Notes under the pieces: model-generated | What the model saw: only the letters and a program-made list of their open reading frames with translations | Told to the model about the DNA's origin: nothing | Database searches by the model: none | Made by a program: the position numbers and the translations under genes | Assembly (NCBI GenBank): GCA_035449045.1 | Contig: DAOTKC010000001.1 | Span: 74,343 to 138,342 of the forward strand | Reading direction: 5' to 3' | Source of the DNA: DAOTKC01 sp035449045 | GTDB lineage: Bacteria > Bacillota > Clostridia > Christensenellales > CAG-917 | Length of the DNA: 64,000 nt | In this document: positions 27,565 to 36,945 of the stretch, piece after piece | Numbering within the stretch: position 1 is the first letter of the stretch | How the letters are laid out: each line of letters opens with the position of its first letter

Positions 27565-28521
27565 TTAGTCCTCGCTTCTTCTCAGCGAGAGTCCGAGGTC
27601 TTCGAGCTTTTTAATCACTTCTTCCAAAGATTTTCTGCCGAGGTTTCTGACTTTCAGCATATCCTCTTCGGTCTTTTTGGTGAGGTCTTCAACGGTGTTG
27701 ATTGAGGCGCGCTTTAAGCAGTTGTAGCTTCTCACCGAAAGGTCGAGGTCCTCGACGCTCATCTCCAGCACCTTCTGGTGCTTGTCGTCATCCTGGCTCA
27801 CCAGAATGTCGACGTTGCCCATGACGTCGACGAGGTCGACGAAGAGCTTGATGTGGTCGTTCAAAATTTTGGCGGCAAGGCTTATTATTTCCTTAGCCGT
27901 TATGGTGCCGTTGGTCAAAACTTCGATTGTCAGCTTGTCGAAATCAATCGACTGCTCGACGCGCGTGCTTTCGACGGTATAGTTGGCCTTCTCGACGGGC
28001 GTAAAGATGGAGTCGATGGGGATGTAGCCGATGGGCGCCTTGGCGTCCTTGTTCTTTTCCGCCGAAACATAGCCTCTGCCGCTGTCGATAAAAATGCGCA
28101 TATCGAGGACGGCGCCGGCGTCGAGCGTGCAGATGTAAGCATCGGGATTCATGATTTCGACGTCGGAGTTGGTGGTGATGTCGCCCGCCGTCACCGGACC
28201 GGGAGTGCCGCGGTAGAGCGAGATTTCGATTTTATCGTTGAACAGCTCGGGGTTGTGAAGCTTGACGGCAACGCCCTTTAGGTTCAGGATTATCTCGGTC
28301 ACGTCTTCCTTAACGCCCTTGATGGTCGAGAACTCGTGGTCGACGCCCGCTATCTTGATTCCCACGATGGCGGCGCCGGGCGGCGCCGAGAGCAAAATTC
28401 TTCTCAAGCTGTTGCCGAGCGTGGTGCCAAAACCCCGTTCGAGAGGCTCAACAGTGAACCGCGCGAAGTTTTTGGACTCGTTTTCCTCGTAGGAAATCTT
28501 GGGGCTCTTCATTTTTATCAT
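27565..28521 (-). CDS. rpoA: RNA polymerase subunit alpha
   Basis: Forms the alpha dimer that scaffolds RNA polymerase assembly. The 318-residue protein has the N-terminal assembly domain ([31 protein letters not shown], about 22-52) and the C-terminal helix-hairpin-helix domain that contacts UP elements and activators (about 245-310, ending [22 protein letters not shown]). The ATG at 28521 has GGAGG 8 nt upstream, better placed than the internal Met4. It sits between rpsD and rplQ in standard order. Confidence 0.97.
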   Translation of the reverse strand: MIKMKSPKISYEENESKNFARFTVEPLERGFGTTLGNSLRRILLSAPPGAAIVGIKIAGVDHEFSTIKGVKEDVTEIILNLKGVAVKLHNPELFNDKIEISLYRGTPGPVTAGDITTNSDVEIMNPDAYICTLDAGAVLDMRIFIDSGRGYVSAEKNKDAKAPIGYIPIDSIFTPVEKANYTVESTRVEQSIDFDKLTIEVLTNGTITAKEIISLAAKILNDHIKLFVDLVDVMGNVDILVSQDDDKHQKVLEMSVEDLDLSVRSYNCLKRASINTVEDLTKKTEEDMLKVRNLGRKSLEEVIKKLEDLGLSLRRSED

Positions 28522-28545
28522 TGCGCTATCCTCCTATTCCTCTCT

Positions 28546-29169
28546 CTATCTCGAATACAACTCGACAATCAGATGCTCTTTTATGTCGATATCGGTGATA
28601 TCGCTCCTCTCGGGAAGCGCGGTAACCGTGCCCACCAGATTCTCTCCGTCGAAGGTCAGCCACTTGGGAGTGGAGATTTTGGCGCCCTTAAGCTCCTTCC
28701 ACATCGGAAGCTCTTTTTTGTTCTGCTTGACGGCTATAACGTCGCCCGCCTTGACGAGGTAGGAGGGGATATTGACGTTTTTGCCGTTGACGGTCAGATG
28801 ACCGTGCGTCACAATCTGGCGCGCCATGTCGCGGGAGGCGCCCAAGCCCAGACGGTAAGCGACGTTGTCAAGCCTGCGCTCGATTAAAACGAGCATATTT
28901 TCGCCCGTCACGCCGCGCATTTTGGCCGCTTTTTCGTAATACATTCTGAACTGACGCTCGAGGAGCCCGTAAGCTCTCTTGGTCTTTTGTTTCTCGCGAA
29001 GCTGTATTGAATAGCCCGACTGCTTCTTTCTGCCCGCGCCGTGCTGGCCGGGAACTATCGGGCGCTTTTTAATCGTGCACTTGGGCGAATAGCATTTGTC
29101 GCCCTTCAAATATAACTGGCAGCCTTCTCTCCTGCACAGACGGCAGTCGGCGTCAACATATCTTGCCAT
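28546..29169 (-). CDS. rpsD: 30S ribosomal protein S4, zinc-binding form
   Basis: Primary 16S rRNA-binding protein that nucleates 30S assembly. The 207-residue product has Cys9, Cys12, Cys26 and Cys31 near the N-terminus, the C+ form that binds zinc, followed by the [23 protein letters not shown] stretch and the S4 RNA-binding domain at about 95-160 ([27 protein letters not shown]). In Bacillota S4 often represses its own mRNA. No separate S4 leader is recognisable in this internal position. Confidence 0.96.
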   Translation of the reverse strand: MARYVDADCRLCRREGCQLYLKGDKCYSPKCTIKKRPIVPGQHGAGRKKQSGYSIQLREKQKTKRAYGLLERQFRMYYEKAAKMRGVTGENMLVLIERRLDNVAYRLGLGASRDMARQIVTHGHLTVNGKNVNIPSYLVKAGDVIAVKQNKKELPMWKELKGAKISTPKWLTFDGENLVGTVTALPERSDITDIDIKEHLIVELYSR

Positions 29170-29180
29170 TTTTCTTCCTC

Positions 29181-29573
29181 CTATAACCTTCTGCGTTTGG
29201 GCGGGCGGCAGCCGTTGTGCGGAATGGGCGAGACGTCTTTAATCAGCGTCACTTCCAGATTGCAGTTGCCGAGCGCGCGAATAGCCGATTCTTTGCCCGC
29301 GCCGGGGCCCTTGACATAGACTTCAACCGATCTCACGCCCAAATCGCGTGCGACTTTGCCGGCGTCTTCGGCGACGAGCTGCGCCGCGAACGGCGTGCTC
29401 TTTCTCGAGCCCTTAAGCCCCAGCTTGCCGCCGCTCGACCACGACACGGTGTTGCCTTCGAGGTCGGTTATCGTGACGATGGTATTGTTGAAGGAGGCGT
29501 GAATGTGCGCCTGGCCTTTCTCTATGTGCCTTAGGTCCTTTTTCTTTTTAATCGTTCTTTTTTGAGCAGCCAT
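29181..29573 (-). CDS. rpsK: 30S ribosomal protein S11
   Basis: Platform protein of the 30S subunit near the mRNA exit. The 130 residues show the typical [24 protein letters not shown] (about 27-50), [14 protein letters not shown] and the C-terminal [22 protein letters not shown]. It lies 15 nt after rpsM and 11 nt before rpsD. Confidence 0.97.
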   Translation of the reverse strand: MAAQKRTIKKKKDLRHIEKGQAHIHASFNNTIVTITDLEGNTVSWSSGGKLGLKGSRKSTPFAAQLVAEDAGKVARDLGVRSVEVYVKGPGAGKESAIRALGNCNLEVTLIKDVSPIPHNGCRPPKRRRL

Positions 29574-29588
29574 TACTCATCGTCCTCC

Positions 29589-29966
29589 TTATTTCGTCGC
29601 CTTCTTGACGCGCCCAACGGTGCGTTTCGGCCCCTTGCGGGTGCGGGCGTTTTGCTTGGTGTTCTGGCCGCGCACCGGCAGATTCTTTCTGTGCCGTATG
29701 CCACGGTAGCACCCGATTTCGCCCAGGCGCTTGATGTTGAGCATGACCTCGCGCTTAAGGTCGCCCTCTACGCGGAGGTTTTTCTCAATGTATTCTCTGA
29801 GTATGCTGTTCTGCTGTTCGGTAAGATCCTTGACGCGGATGTCGGGATTAATGCCCGTTTCCTTAAGGATTTTTTGAGCTGTGGGAAGCCCTATACCGTA
29901 TATATAGGTCAAACCGATTTCCACGCGCTTCTCGCGGGGTAAATCTACGCCAGCAATTCTTGCCAT
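29589..29966 (-). CDS. rpsM: 30S ribosomal protein S13
   Basis: Head protein of the 30S subunit contacting the 50S and the P-site tRNA. The 125 residues start [26 protein letters not shown] and end in the basic [16 protein letters not shown] tail, both standard. It follows rpmJ by 96 nt, and the two genes together begin the alpha-operon block. Confidence 0.97.
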   Translation of the reverse strand: MARIAGVDLPREKRVEIGLTYIYGIGLPTAQKILKETGINPDIRVKDLTEQQNSILREYIEKNLRVEGDLKREVMLNIKRLGEIGCYRGIRHRKNLPVRGQNTKQNARTRKGPKRTVGRVKKATK

Positions 29967-30062
29967 TTAATTACCTCCAAAAAATTTGAAAACCTCTTTA
30001 TCTCAAGCGCCGGGAAAGTTTTTTAACAAAAAAACTCAGCCGCTCCTTAGGCGCAATTGCTT

Positions 30063-30179
30063 TTATCCTTGGCGCTGCTTATGGTTAGGGTATTTGCTGC
30101 AAATAACCATAACGCGTCCCTTTCTCTTGACGACTTTGCACTTGTCGCACATAGGCTTTACCGAAGGCCTGACTTTCAT
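30063..30179 (-). CDS. rpmJ: 50S ribosomal protein L36, zinc-binding form
   Basis: A 38-residue protein read directly from the minus strand, starting [20 protein letters not shown]. Cys11, Cys14, Cys27 and His33 form the zinc ribbon of the C+ type. It is encoded between infA and rpsM, its usual place. Zinc-dependent and zinc-free L36 paralogues replace each other under zinc shortage in some bacteria; no second copy is present in the window. Confidence 0.95.
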   Translation of the reverse strand: MKVRPSVKPMCDKCKVVKRKGRVMVICSKYPNHKQRQG

Positions 30180-30210
30180 AATAAACTCCTTTACTCTTTT
30201 GAGCTTCCGA

Positions 30211-30432
30211 TTAGTTTTTGCCTCTCCAGACGATGCGCGCCTTGGTCATGTCGTAGGGTGAAATTTCGATTTTGACGCGGTCGCCTTCCAGAATCCGAAT
30301 ATAGTTCAAGCGAAGTTTGCCCGAAAGATAGGCCGTCACGACATGGCCGTTTTCGAGCTTGACTTTGAATATTGCGTTGGGCAGCACGTCGATGACGTCG
30401 CCGTAGGCTTCTATTACGTCTTCCTTGGACAT
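30211..30432 (-). CDS. infA: Translation initiation factor IF-1
   Basis: Small OB-fold factor that occupies the 30S A site during initiation. The 73 residues ([30 protein letters not shown]... ending [14 protein letters not shown]) match IF-1 along their whole length. It sits between the KOW protein (8 nt upstream) and rpmJ. Confidence 0.97.
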   Translation of the reverse strand: MSKEDVIEAYGDVIDVLPNAIFKVKLENGHVVTAYLSGKLRLNYIRILEGDRVKIEISPYDMTKARIVWRGKN

Positions 30433-30440
30433 ATTCCCTC

Positions 30441-30704
30441 CTATAAATTTTCGTTGAAAGCGCGCAGCGCGCTCCTTATCTCGGCGTCATAGACGACGGC
30501 GGCCGCCGCCAGCTTTTCGCCGATTCGCTCAAGAACGCTGCCCGTATCCTTTAAGTGCTTGACGCGCTTGAGTTTGGGCTTTATCAGCTTTCTTCTCTCG
30601 CCGTCGGCAATCTTAACGAATTCCTCCGACACGATTTCGACGACGGCGTAGTAACTGCCGCTGTCGCGTCCCGATTTCGAATATACCACCGAACCTAACT
30701 TCAT
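30441..30704 (-). CDS. KOW-domain RNA-binding protein (L14e/L6e-like)
   Basis: An 87-residue basic protein starting [24 protein letters not shown], a KOW fold like that of archaeal/eukaryotic ribosomal proteins L14e and L6e, followed by [22 protein letters not shown]. Such genes sit between map and infA in many Clostridia and are annotated only as KOW RNA-binding proteins. I choose the ATG at 30704, since the extra upstream residues do not resemble the domain. Location in the translation operon suggests a ribosome-associated role (inference). Confidence 0.75.
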   Translation of the reverse strand: MKLGSVVYSKSGRDSGSYYAVVEIVSEEFVKIADGERRKLIKPKLKRVKHLKDTGSVLERIGEKLAAAAVVYDAEIRSALRAFNENL

Positions 30705-30819
30705 TTCTATCCCGTTCAATTCCGCCAATTTAACTTGAATGCTAAATGCCGCAGAACCAACTGTTTTTCTCAATCTGCCGCTTTATCCGCGAATTTTGTC
30801 GGATAAAGGGTCTTTTTTG

Positions 30820-31563
30820 TTATAAGGTCAAAATCTCCGGCCCGTTTTCGGTGAGGATTACTGTGTTTTCGTAGTGCGCCGAGGGCCTGCCGTCGGCGGT
30901 AACCACCGTCCATTCGTCGTCCTCAATCAAAACCTCGAAGGTTCCCGCGTTTATCATCGGCTCAATGGCGAGCGCCATACCGATTTCGATTTTGGCGCCG
31001 CGAGCGGCCTTTCCGAAGTTGGGGACGGCGGGGTCCTCGTGCATGCTTCTTCCTATTCCGTGTCCGACCAGCGCCCGAACGACCGAAAACCCGTTTCTCT
31101 CGGCGTGGGCCTGAACAGCGGCGCCGATGTCGCCTATCCGGTTGCCCGCCTTGAACGCCTCCAGTCCTTTAAAAAAGCACTCCTCGGTAACTTTCATCAG
31201 CTTTTCTTTTTCGGTGCTGATTTTTCCTACCGCGAAGGTTCTTGCGGCATCGCCGTGGAAGCCTTTATAGTAGGCGCCTATATCGACGCTGACAATTTCG
31301 CCCTCTTTTATCACCCGTCCGCCGGGTATTCCGTGCACCACTTCGCTGTCAATCGAGGTGCAGATGGCGGCGGGATAGCCGTTGTAGCCTAAAAATGAGG
31401 GTTCCGCTCCCGCGCTCTTTATGAATTTTTCGGCCGCCTTGGCAAGCTCTATTGTGGTGACGCCCGCTTTTACCTTGGTTTCGATAAAGAACAGCGCGTC
31501 CTTAACTATTTTTCCCGCCTCGCGCATAAGCGCGGTTTCGACGGCGCTTTTGAGATAAATCAT
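30820..31563 (-). CDS. map: Type I methionine aminopeptidase
   Basis: Removes the initiator methionine from new proteins. The 247-residue enzyme has its metal ligands in VSVDIGAYYKGFHGDAART (two Asp), GHGIGRSMHEDP (His), and the two Glu in ALAIEPM and the C-terminal HYENTVIL region. SEVVHGIPGGR near residue 75 is also typical. Its ATG overlaps the adk stop (ATGA), so the pair is coupled, as in other Bacillota. Confidence 0.96.
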   Translation of the reverse strand: MIYLKSAVETALMREAGKIVKDALFFIETKVKAGVTTIELAKAAEKFIKSAGAEPSFLGYNGYPAAICTSIDSEVVHGIPGGRVIKEGEIVSVDIGAYYKGFHGDAARTFAVGKISTEKEKLMKVTEECFFKGLEAFKAGNRIGDIGAAVQAHAERNGFSVVRALVGHGIGRSMHEDPAVPNFGKAARGAKIEIGMALAIEPMINAGTFEVLIEDDEWTVVTADGRPSAHYENTVILTENGPEILTL

Positions 31564-32180
31564 TGAAGCGCCTTTTCAACGTCCTTGAAAGTTTCTTCCA
31601 CCGAATAACTCTCGATTTCGACTAAAAGACCTTTCCTTTGGTAGTATTCGATGAGCGGCGCCGTCTGTTTTTGATAAACGTCCAGCCGCGCCTTGACGGT
31701 CTCGGGCTTGTCGTCGTCACGGATAAACATCTTTTTGCCGCACTTGGGGCAGATTTCGGAGCCACCCAGCCAGCTTATGTGCGAGTTCTCGCCGCAGGCG
31801 CAGACGCGCCTTCCCGAAAGCCTGGTTATGATGACGTCGAAATCGACGGTGAGGTTTATCGCGATGTCGATATCGGTGATTTTGTCCAGCCCCTCGGCCT
31901 GAGGCAACGTCCTCGGAAAGCCGTCCAGAACGTAACCGTTCAAGGCGTCGGCCTCCTTCAGCCGCGATTCCACAATGCCGATGACTATTTCGTCGGGGAC
32001 CAAGAGGCCGCCGTCAAGATAGGCCTTGGCGCGCTTGCCGAGCTCGGTCTCCTCCTTGATATTCTTTCTGAATATATCGCCCGTCGAAATGTGCGGTATG
32101 CCGTAGGCCGCCGCGATTTTAACCGCCTGCGTTCCCTTGCCCGCCCCCGGCGCACCCAAAAGCACTATATTTCTTTTCAT
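31560..32180 (-). CDS. adk: Adenylate kinase with zinc-type LID
   Basis: Interconverts 2 ADP with ATP and AMP. The 206-residue protein has the P-loop GAPGAGKGTQ, HISTGDIFR, and YVLDGFPRTLPQAEGL. The LID carries four cysteines as in zinc-binding Gram-positive enzymes, but the first pair is spaced CxC (RRVCACGENSH) instead of CxxC, with the second pair CPKC. Slightly short for the family (about 214-217), it still has all catalytic segments. It is coupled to map and lies 119 nt after secY. Confidence 0.95.
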   Translation of the reverse strand: MKRNIVLLGAPGAGKGTQAVKIAAAYGIPHISTGDIFRKNIKEETELGKRAKAYLDGGLLVPDEIVIGIVESRLKEADALNGYVLDGFPRTLPQAEGLDKITDIDIAINLTVDFDVIITRLSGRRVCACGENSHISWLGGSEICPKCGKKMFIRDDDKPETVKARLDVYQKQTAPLIEYYQRKGLLVEIESYSVEETFKDVEKALQ

Positions 32181-32299
32181 ATATTCCCCTTTTTTATCTT
32201 ACTTTCCGGTAACACGAAGTTCAAATAACTTAATGCGTGCTACTGTGTTAACAAAAGCTTGCGTGCGTTCGCCGGCTTTCAAGCGAGGGCACACGGTGC

Positions 32300-33583
32300 C
32301 TATTGTAAGAAGCCTTTGTAGTGGCGCATCATAATCTGGCTTTCGAGCTGCTTGTTGATTTCAAGCGCGACCGAGACGACGATAAGAAGACCGGTGGCCG
32401 AAAACGCGTTGCCGAACTGCAGTCCCTGTCCGCCTATCGCCTGGAAGAGGAAGGTGGGGACGAGGGAGATGATGGCGAGGAAGATGGCGCCGAACAGCGT
32501 AATGCGGTTGTTTATTTTCTTTAGATATTCCGCCGTCGCCTTGCCCTGTCTTATGCCGGGGATGGTGCCGCCGTATTGCTGAATATTTTTGGCGACGTCC
32601 TCGGGATTGAACTGGATTTGGGCATAGAAGTAGGCGAAGAACAGAATGAGGAGCGGCAGCATGACGAAGTAAACCCATGTGCCGCTGCCCATGTTCTTGG
32701 CATACCACGCGTAGGCTTTGCTGTCGGGCCAGAACAAGATCATAATCATCTGCGGGAACATCAAAAACGACGACGCGAAGATGATGGGCATGACGCCGGA
32801 CGCGTTGATTTTAATGGGAATGTGCGTCGACTGCCCGCCGTAGACTTTGTTGCCCTTTATCTGCTTGGCATACTGCACCGACACCCTTCGTTCGGAAAGA
32901 TCCATAAAGACGATGAAGAGAAAGACCAACACCATCAAGATGATTATTCCGAAGATGCGCCACAGGTTGTTGGGGTTGCTTCCCACGGTGTCGAAGGCGC
33001 CCAAAAACGAAGTGCCCGCCGTCGAAATTATGCCGACAAAGATGATGAGCGAAGTGCCGTTGCCTATACCGTATTCGGTGATTCTCTCGCCCAGCCACAT
33101 GACCATTGTGCTGCCGCCCACTAAAATGAAGATGATGAGAGCGGTCGTCAGCTCGGTGCTGCCGAAGGTGGGGAGAATGACGCTTTTCCATGTGAGCGCG
33201 ATGCCGATTGCCTGCACTATTCCCAAAAGAATGGCGAAATAGCGAGTAATCTGCGTCAGCTTGCGCTTGCCGTCCTCGCCTTCCTTGGATAGCCGCTCCA
33301 GCGCCGGAATGACGAGCGTCAGAAGCTGCATTATGATGAACGCGTTGATGAAGGGCACAATGCCCAGCGCGAACAGCGTGCCGTTGGACATCGAGCCGCC
33401 CGTTATCGTGCTGATAATCGACAGAAAGTCGTTGCCCTCGATGAGGCCGGCGACTTCGCTGGCGTTGATGCCGGGCACGGGAATATAGCAGCCGATGCGG
33501 TAAACAAGCAGAAACAGCAGCGTCATCCAGATTTTAATCCGGATTTCCTTGGTGGCGAAAGCGTTTTTGATTGTTTCGAACAT
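32300..33583 (-). CDS. secY: Protein translocase subunit SecY
   Basis: Forms the Sec protein-conducting channel. The 427-residue protein has ten hydrophobic segments, the plug-region motif INASEVAGLIEG, the signature GTLFALGIVPFINAFIIMQLL (about 69-89), HIPIKINASGVMPIIFASS (about 251) and the cytosolic loop NPEDVAKNIQQYGGTIPGIR (about 336). It starts 1 nt after the rplO stop, the conserved spc-operon location. Confidence 0.97.
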   Translation of the reverse strand: MFETIKNAFATKEIRIKIWMTLLFLLVYRIGCYIPVPGINASEVAGLIEGNDFLSIISTITGGSMSNGTLFALGIVPFINAFIIMQLLTLVIPALERLSKEGEDGKRKLTQITRYFAILLGIVQAIGIALTWKSVILPTFGSTELTTALIIFILVGGSTMVMWLGERITEYGIGNGTSLIIFVGIISTAGTSFLGAFDTVGSNPNNLWRIFGIIILMVLVFLFIVFMDLSERRVSVQYAKQIKGNKVYGGQSTHIPIKINASGVMPIIFASSFLMFPQMIMILFWPDSKAYAWYAKNMGSGTWVYFVMLPLLILFFAYFYAQIQFNPEDVAKNIQQYGGTIPGIRQGKATAEYLKKINNRITLFGAIFLAIISLVPTFLFQAIGGQGLQFGNAFSATGLLIVVSVALEINKQLESQIMMRHYKGFLQ

Positions 33584-33584
33584 T

Positions 33585-34028
33585 TTATAATACCTCGGCT
33601 TTGCCGCCCGCGGTTTCGATGGCGCTTGCGGCGGCTTTCGAGAACTTGTTCGCTTGAACGGTAAGCTTTTTGGTGAGGCTGCCGCCGCCCAAAACCTTGA
33701 GGCCGTAGGGCTCCAACTTATTGATTAAGCCGGCTTCGAGTAGAAGCGCCGCGTTAACGACCGCTCCGTCGTCGAAATTTTCGAGCGAGCCTACATTTAT
33801 AATGGAATATTCCTTCTTGAACTCGTTAACGAATCCTCTCTTGGGCACGCGGCGCGTGATGGGCATCTGCCCGCCTTCGAAGCCGGGGCGGACTCCGCCG
33901 CCGCTTCTGGCGCGCTGGCCTTTATGGCCCTTGCCCGACGTCTTGCCCAGTCCCGAGCCGATTCCGCGCCCCAATCTTTTTTGCGACTGCTTGGCGCCCG
34001 CAGCGGGTTCTAACGTGTGAATTTTCAT
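33585..34028 (-). CDS. rplO: 50S ribosomal protein L15
   Basis: Late-assembling 50S protein. The 147 residues include the Gly/Arg/Lys-rich start ([21 protein letters not shown]), [20 protein letters not shown] and the C-terminal domain with [29 protein letters not shown]-like sequence precedes the ATG at 34028. It lies between rpmD and secY. Confidence 0.97.
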   Translation of the reverse strand: MKIHTLEPAAGAKQSQKRLGRGIGSGLGKTSGKGHKGQRARSGGGVRPGFEGGQMPITRRVPKRGFVNEFKKEYSIINVGSLENFDDGAVVNAALLLEAGLINKLEPYGLKVLGGGSLTKKLTVQANKFSKAAASAIETAGGKAEVL

Positions 34029-34037
34029 ACCGACCTC

Positions 34038-34214
34038 CTAGACTTCCTCGACCTTGACGAGATGGGCTATTTTTTTGAGCTGGCCGCGGAGCGCGGGGCT
34101 GTCCTCGCGTATCACCGAGGTTCCCACCTTGCCGAGCCCAAGCGCGGCGATGTTCGCCTTGTGGCTTTTGAGGCTTCCGATGGTGCTTTTGACTTGCGTA
34201 ATTTTGAGGTTCAT
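34038..34214 (-). CDS. rpmD: 50S ribosomal protein L30
   Basis: A 58-residue protein read directly from the minus strand, opening MNLKITQVKSTIGSLKSHKA and containing LGLGKVGTSVIREDSPALRG, characteristic of bacterial L30. The ATG at 34214 follows a GGAGG motif. It lies 9 nt after rpsE and 9 nt before rplO. Confidence 0.95.
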   Translation of the reverse strand: MNLKITQVKSTIGSLKSHKANIAALGLGKVGTSVIREDSPALRGQLKKIAHLVKVEEV

Positions 34215-34223
34215 ATCGGCCTC

Positions 34224-34736
34224 CTACAAAATTTCTTCGACGGCTTTGCCGCGGAGCGCGGCGATTTCCGCCGCCGAGCGCAGCTGCTTTAAGCCGTCCC
34301 ACGTCGCTTTGGAGCTGTTTATGGGATTGGACGAGCCCAGCGACTTGGTGCGTATATCCTTGATTCCGGCGGCTTCCAGCACGGCGCGGACGGGTCCGCC
34401 CGCAATGACGCCGGTGCCGGGGACGGCCGGCATAAGCAGCACGACGCCGCGGCCGAACTTGCCGATTACCTGATGGGGGATGGTGTTGTTGTCAAGGGAG
34501 ATTTTGACGAGGTTTCTCTTGCCCGCCGCCACCGCTTTTTCGATGGCTTCGGGAATCTCCTGAGCCTTGCCCATGCCGAGCCCTACCGAGCCCTTCTCGT
34601 CGCCGACGACGACAAGCGCCGAAAAGCGCATGTTTCTGCCGCCCTTAACGACTTTGGTAACTCTGTTGACGGCGATTAATTTTCTTACGAATTCGTCCTG
34701 CGGCTCCCGCATAGGCCTGTCTTCACGCTTTGCCAT
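34224..34736 (-). CDS. rpsE: 30S ribosomal protein S5
   Basis: 30S protein at the mRNA entry site that affects decoding fidelity. The 170 residues contain the dsRNA-binding N-domain ([30 protein letters not shown], about 24-53) and the C-domain signature ([30 protein letters not shown], about 99-128). The spc-operon position between rplR and rpmD is standard. Confidence 0.97.
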   Translation of the reverse strand: MAKREDRPMREPQDEFVRKLIAVNRVTKVVKGGRNMRFSALVVVGDEKGSVGLGMGKAQEIPEAIEKAVAAGKRNLVKISLDNNTIPHQVIGKFGRGVVLLMPAVPGTGVIAGGPVRAVLEAAGIKDIRTKSLGSSNPINSSKATWDGLKQLRSAAEIAALRGKAVEEIL

Positions 34737-34747
34737 ATATGTCCTCC

Positions 34748-35116
34748 CTAAAACTTTAAGCCGGCTTCTCTGGCGCCGTCGGCGACCGCGGCAACGCGGC
34801 CGGTGTAAAGATAACCCGCCCTGTCGAAGACGACTTCGGTGACGCCCGCCTCAATAGCGCGCTTGGCCGCCGTCATTCCGACGATCTTCGCCGCTTCGGT
34901 CTTGGTCTTGCCCGCTACCGCCGCCGCTACTTCCTTGTCGAGCGTCGACGCCTGAGCGAGCGTGGCGCCTCTCACGTCGTCGATTATCTGGACGTAGATG
35001 TGGTTGAGGCTTCTGTATACGTTGAAGCGCGGCTTTTCGGCGGTGCCGCTGATTTTTAAGCGGACGCGCTCCTGGCGCTTCTTTCTTTCTTCGTTTTTGT
35101 CTAGCTTTTTAATCAT
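34748..35116 (-). CDS. rplR: 50S ribosomal protein L18
   Basis: 5S rRNA-binding protein. The 122 residues show [31 protein letters not shown] (about 18-48), [51 protein letters not shown] at the C-terminus, all typical of L18. 11 nt separate it from each neighbour. Confidence 0.97.
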   Translation of the reverse strand: MIKKLDKNEERKKRQERVRLKISGTAEKPRFNVYRSLNHIYVQIIDDVRGATLAQASTLDKEVAAAVAGKTKTEAAKIVGMTAAKRAIEAGVTEVVFDRAGYLYTGRVAAVADGAREAGLKF

Positions 35117-35127
35117 ATCGACGCTCC

Positions 35128-35667
35128 TTATTTACCCGCTTTCTTGCCGACCTTGAGGACGACGGCTTCGTCTTTATAGCGGATTCCGTAGCCGTGATAG
35201 GGTTCGATGGGCTTCAGCGCCTTGATATTGGCGGCGGCCTGCCCCACGGCGTGTTTGTCGGCACCCGACACCGCTATTTCGAGGGGCTGGGTAAGCTCAA
35301 GCTTGATGCCCGCCGGCGCGACATACTCGATAGGATGCGAAAACCCGATGTTGAGCGTCAGCTTGTTGCCCGAAAGCGCGCATTTATAACCGACGCCTGC
35401 CACAACGAGCGACTTCTTAAAGCCCTTGGTGACGCCCGTCACCATATTGTTGACGAGGGCGCGCATGAGCCCGTGCAACGCTTTGACTTTCTTTTCTTCG
35501 GAATTTCTCGTAACATGGATTATTCCCTGATCGACAGCAATCGAAACAGCGGGATTTATGGTTTCGGAGAGCGTGCCCAAGGGGCCCGTCACCGTCACTT
35601 TTCCGTCTTTTACCGCCGCAGTTACTCCTTGGGGGAGTTTTATCGGCATTCTTCCTATTCGCGACAT
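35128..35667 (-). CDS. rplF: 50S ribosomal protein L6
   Basis: Two-domain protein at the base of the L7/L12 stalk near the sarcin-ricin loop. The 179 residues open [14 protein letters not shown] and close [31 protein letters not shown], with the repeated-domain layout of L6. It lies 8 nt after rpsH. Confidence 0.97.
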   Translation of the reverse strand: MSRIGRMPIKLPQGVTAAVKDGKVTVTGPLGTLSETINPAVSIAVDQGIIHVTRNSEEKKVKALHGLMRALVNNMVTGVTKGFKKSLVVAGVGYKCALSGNKLTLNIGFSHPIEYVAPAGIKLELTQPLEIAVSGADKHAVGQAAANIKALKPIEPYHGYGIRYKDEAVVLKVGKKAGK

Positions 35668-35675
35668 ACTTCCTC

Positions 35676-36074
35676 CTACCAGACGTAGGCGAGCACTTCG
35701 CCGCCGGTGCGGCCGGCTCTCGCCTCTTTATCCGTCATAATGCCCTTGGACGTCGAAAGAATGGCGATTCCCATGCCGTTTAAGACCTTGGGAACGCTGT
35801 CGGCGTCGGCGTATACGCGGAGGCCGGGCTTGGAGATTCTCTTCAATCCCGTAATAACCTTTTGATTTTTTCCAGCGTATTTGAGCGTGATTTCGATATC
35901 GTTCTGGACTTCCTTCTCGATAACGGTGAAGCCCTTTATATATCCCTCTCTCACCAAAATCTCGGCGATTGCGAGCTTAATTTTGGAGGCGGGGATTATC
36001 ACTTTTTCGTGCCTTGCGGTCAGCGCGTTTCTGATGCGCGTCAGCATATCGGCGATGGGGTCTACGATAGACAT
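35676..36074 (-). CDS. rpsH: 30S ribosomal protein S8
   Basis: 16S rRNA central-domain binder and, in E. coli, translational repressor of the spc operon. The 132 residues contain [21 protein letters not shown] at the start and [31 protein letters not shown] at the end, both diagnostic. No S8-binding mimic was identified near rplE. Confidence 0.97.
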   Translation of the reverse strand: MSIVDPIADMLTRIRNALTARHEKVIIPASKIKLAIAEILVREGYIKGFTVIEKEVQNDIEITLKYAGKNQKVITGLKRISKPGLRVYADADSVPKVLNGMGIAILSTSKGIMTDKEARAGRTGGEVLAYVW

Positions 36075-36089
36075 AAACTTATCCTCCTA

Positions 36090-36275
36090 TTACCAGCTTG
36101 CCTTGCGCACGCCGGGGATTTGCCCTTTATAAGCAAGGTTTCTGAAACAAATCCTGCATATCCCGTATTTCTTTAAAACGGCGTGGGGGCGTCCGCAAAT
36201 CTTGCAACGCGTATATTCGCGCGTCGAATATTTTTGGGGCCTGGATTGTTTGACCTTAAGAGAGGTCTTTGCCAT
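36090..36275 (-). CDS. rpsN: 30S ribosomal protein S14, short zinc-binding form (type Z)
   Basis: A 61-residue zinc-ribbon S14 (Cys24, Cys27, Cys40, Cys43; [20 protein letters not shown]), the ancestral Gram-positive form also named RpsZ. It is needed for 30S head assembly. The ATG at 36275 is 1 nt after the rplE stop, so its translation is probably coupled to rplE. Confidence 0.97.
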   Translation of the reverse strand: MAKTSLKVKQSRPQKYSTREYTRCKICGRPHAVLKKYGICRICFRNLAYKGQIPGVRKASW

Positions 36276-36276
36276 A

Positions 36277-36885
36277 TCAGTTTCCTCCTTTCTGGAAGGG
36301 CATGCCCAAAAGCTTGAGCAGTTCGCGCGCCTCTTCGTCGGTTTTGGCGCTGGTCACAAAGCAGATGTCGAATCCTCTGACTTTCTCGATTTTGTCGTAG
36401 GAAATCTCGGGGAAAATAAGCTGCTCTTTGACGCCCATGGCGTAATTTCCTCTGCCGTCGAAGGACTTTAAGGAAGTGCCCTTGAAGTCACGGACGCGCG
36501 GCAGCGCTATCGAAATGAATTTCTCGAAGAAGTCGAACATGCGGTTGCCGCGAAGGGTAACCTTGGCGCCCACGTTCATGCCGGTCCTCACCTTGAAGTT
36601 GGCGACGCTCTTTTTCGCCTTGGTAACTACCGGCTTTTGTCCCGAGATAATCTTGAGCTCGTCGACGGCGAGGTTTAGGCTCTTAGAGTTGTCCTTGCAG
36701 TCGCCAAGCCCCATGTTGAGCACGATTTTTTCGAGTTTGGGAACTTGGTTGATGTTGGCGTAGCCGAAACGCTTGATAAGCGCGGGCACGGTGACCTCGC
36801 GGTAGAGGTCCTTCATCTTGTAGCGCGGCAAGCCGCTATCGGTTGCAACTGCTTTAGCAACCTGAGTAGTCTTTTTTTCTGCCAC
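36277..36885 (-). CDS. rplE: 50S ribosomal protein L5 with N-terminal extension
   Basis: 5S rRNA-binding protein of the central protuberance. The conserved body begins near residue 22 ([24 protein letters not shown]) and includes [18 protein letters not shown] and [26 protein letters not shown]. The 202-residue length includes about 20 extra N-terminal residues ([17 protein letters not shown]). The start is a GTG at 36885 with GGAGG 6 nt upstream, so the extension is probably real. Two hairpins precede it. Confidence 0.95.
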   Translation of the reverse strand: MAEKKTTQVAKAVATDSGLPRYKMKDLYREVTVPALIKRFGYANINQVPKLEKIVLNMGLGDCKDNSKSLNLAVDELKIISGQKPVVTKAKKSVANFKVRTGMNVGAKVTLRGNRMFDFFEKFISIALPRVRDFKGTSLKSFDGRGNYAMGVKEQLIFPEISYDKIEKVRGFDICFVTSAKTDEEARELLKLLGMPFQKGGN

Positions 36886-36898
36886 TTTATATTCCTCC

Positions 36899-36929
36899 GG
36901 GGCTTGAGCCCCCTGCGGCCTTACGGCCG
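36899..36929 (-). promoter_or_regulatory. Two tandem hairpins between rplX and rplE
   Basis: GGGGCT/AGCCCC with a 2-nt loop (36899-36912) and CGGCC/GGCCG with a 4-nt loop (36916-36929). The rplE-proximal hairpin ends directly before the GGAGG of rplE. No U-tract follows either, so they are not terminators; they could tune rplE initiation or mRNA stability (inference). Confidence 0.45.
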
Positions 36930-36945
36930 TTTAGTCCTTAAGTTC

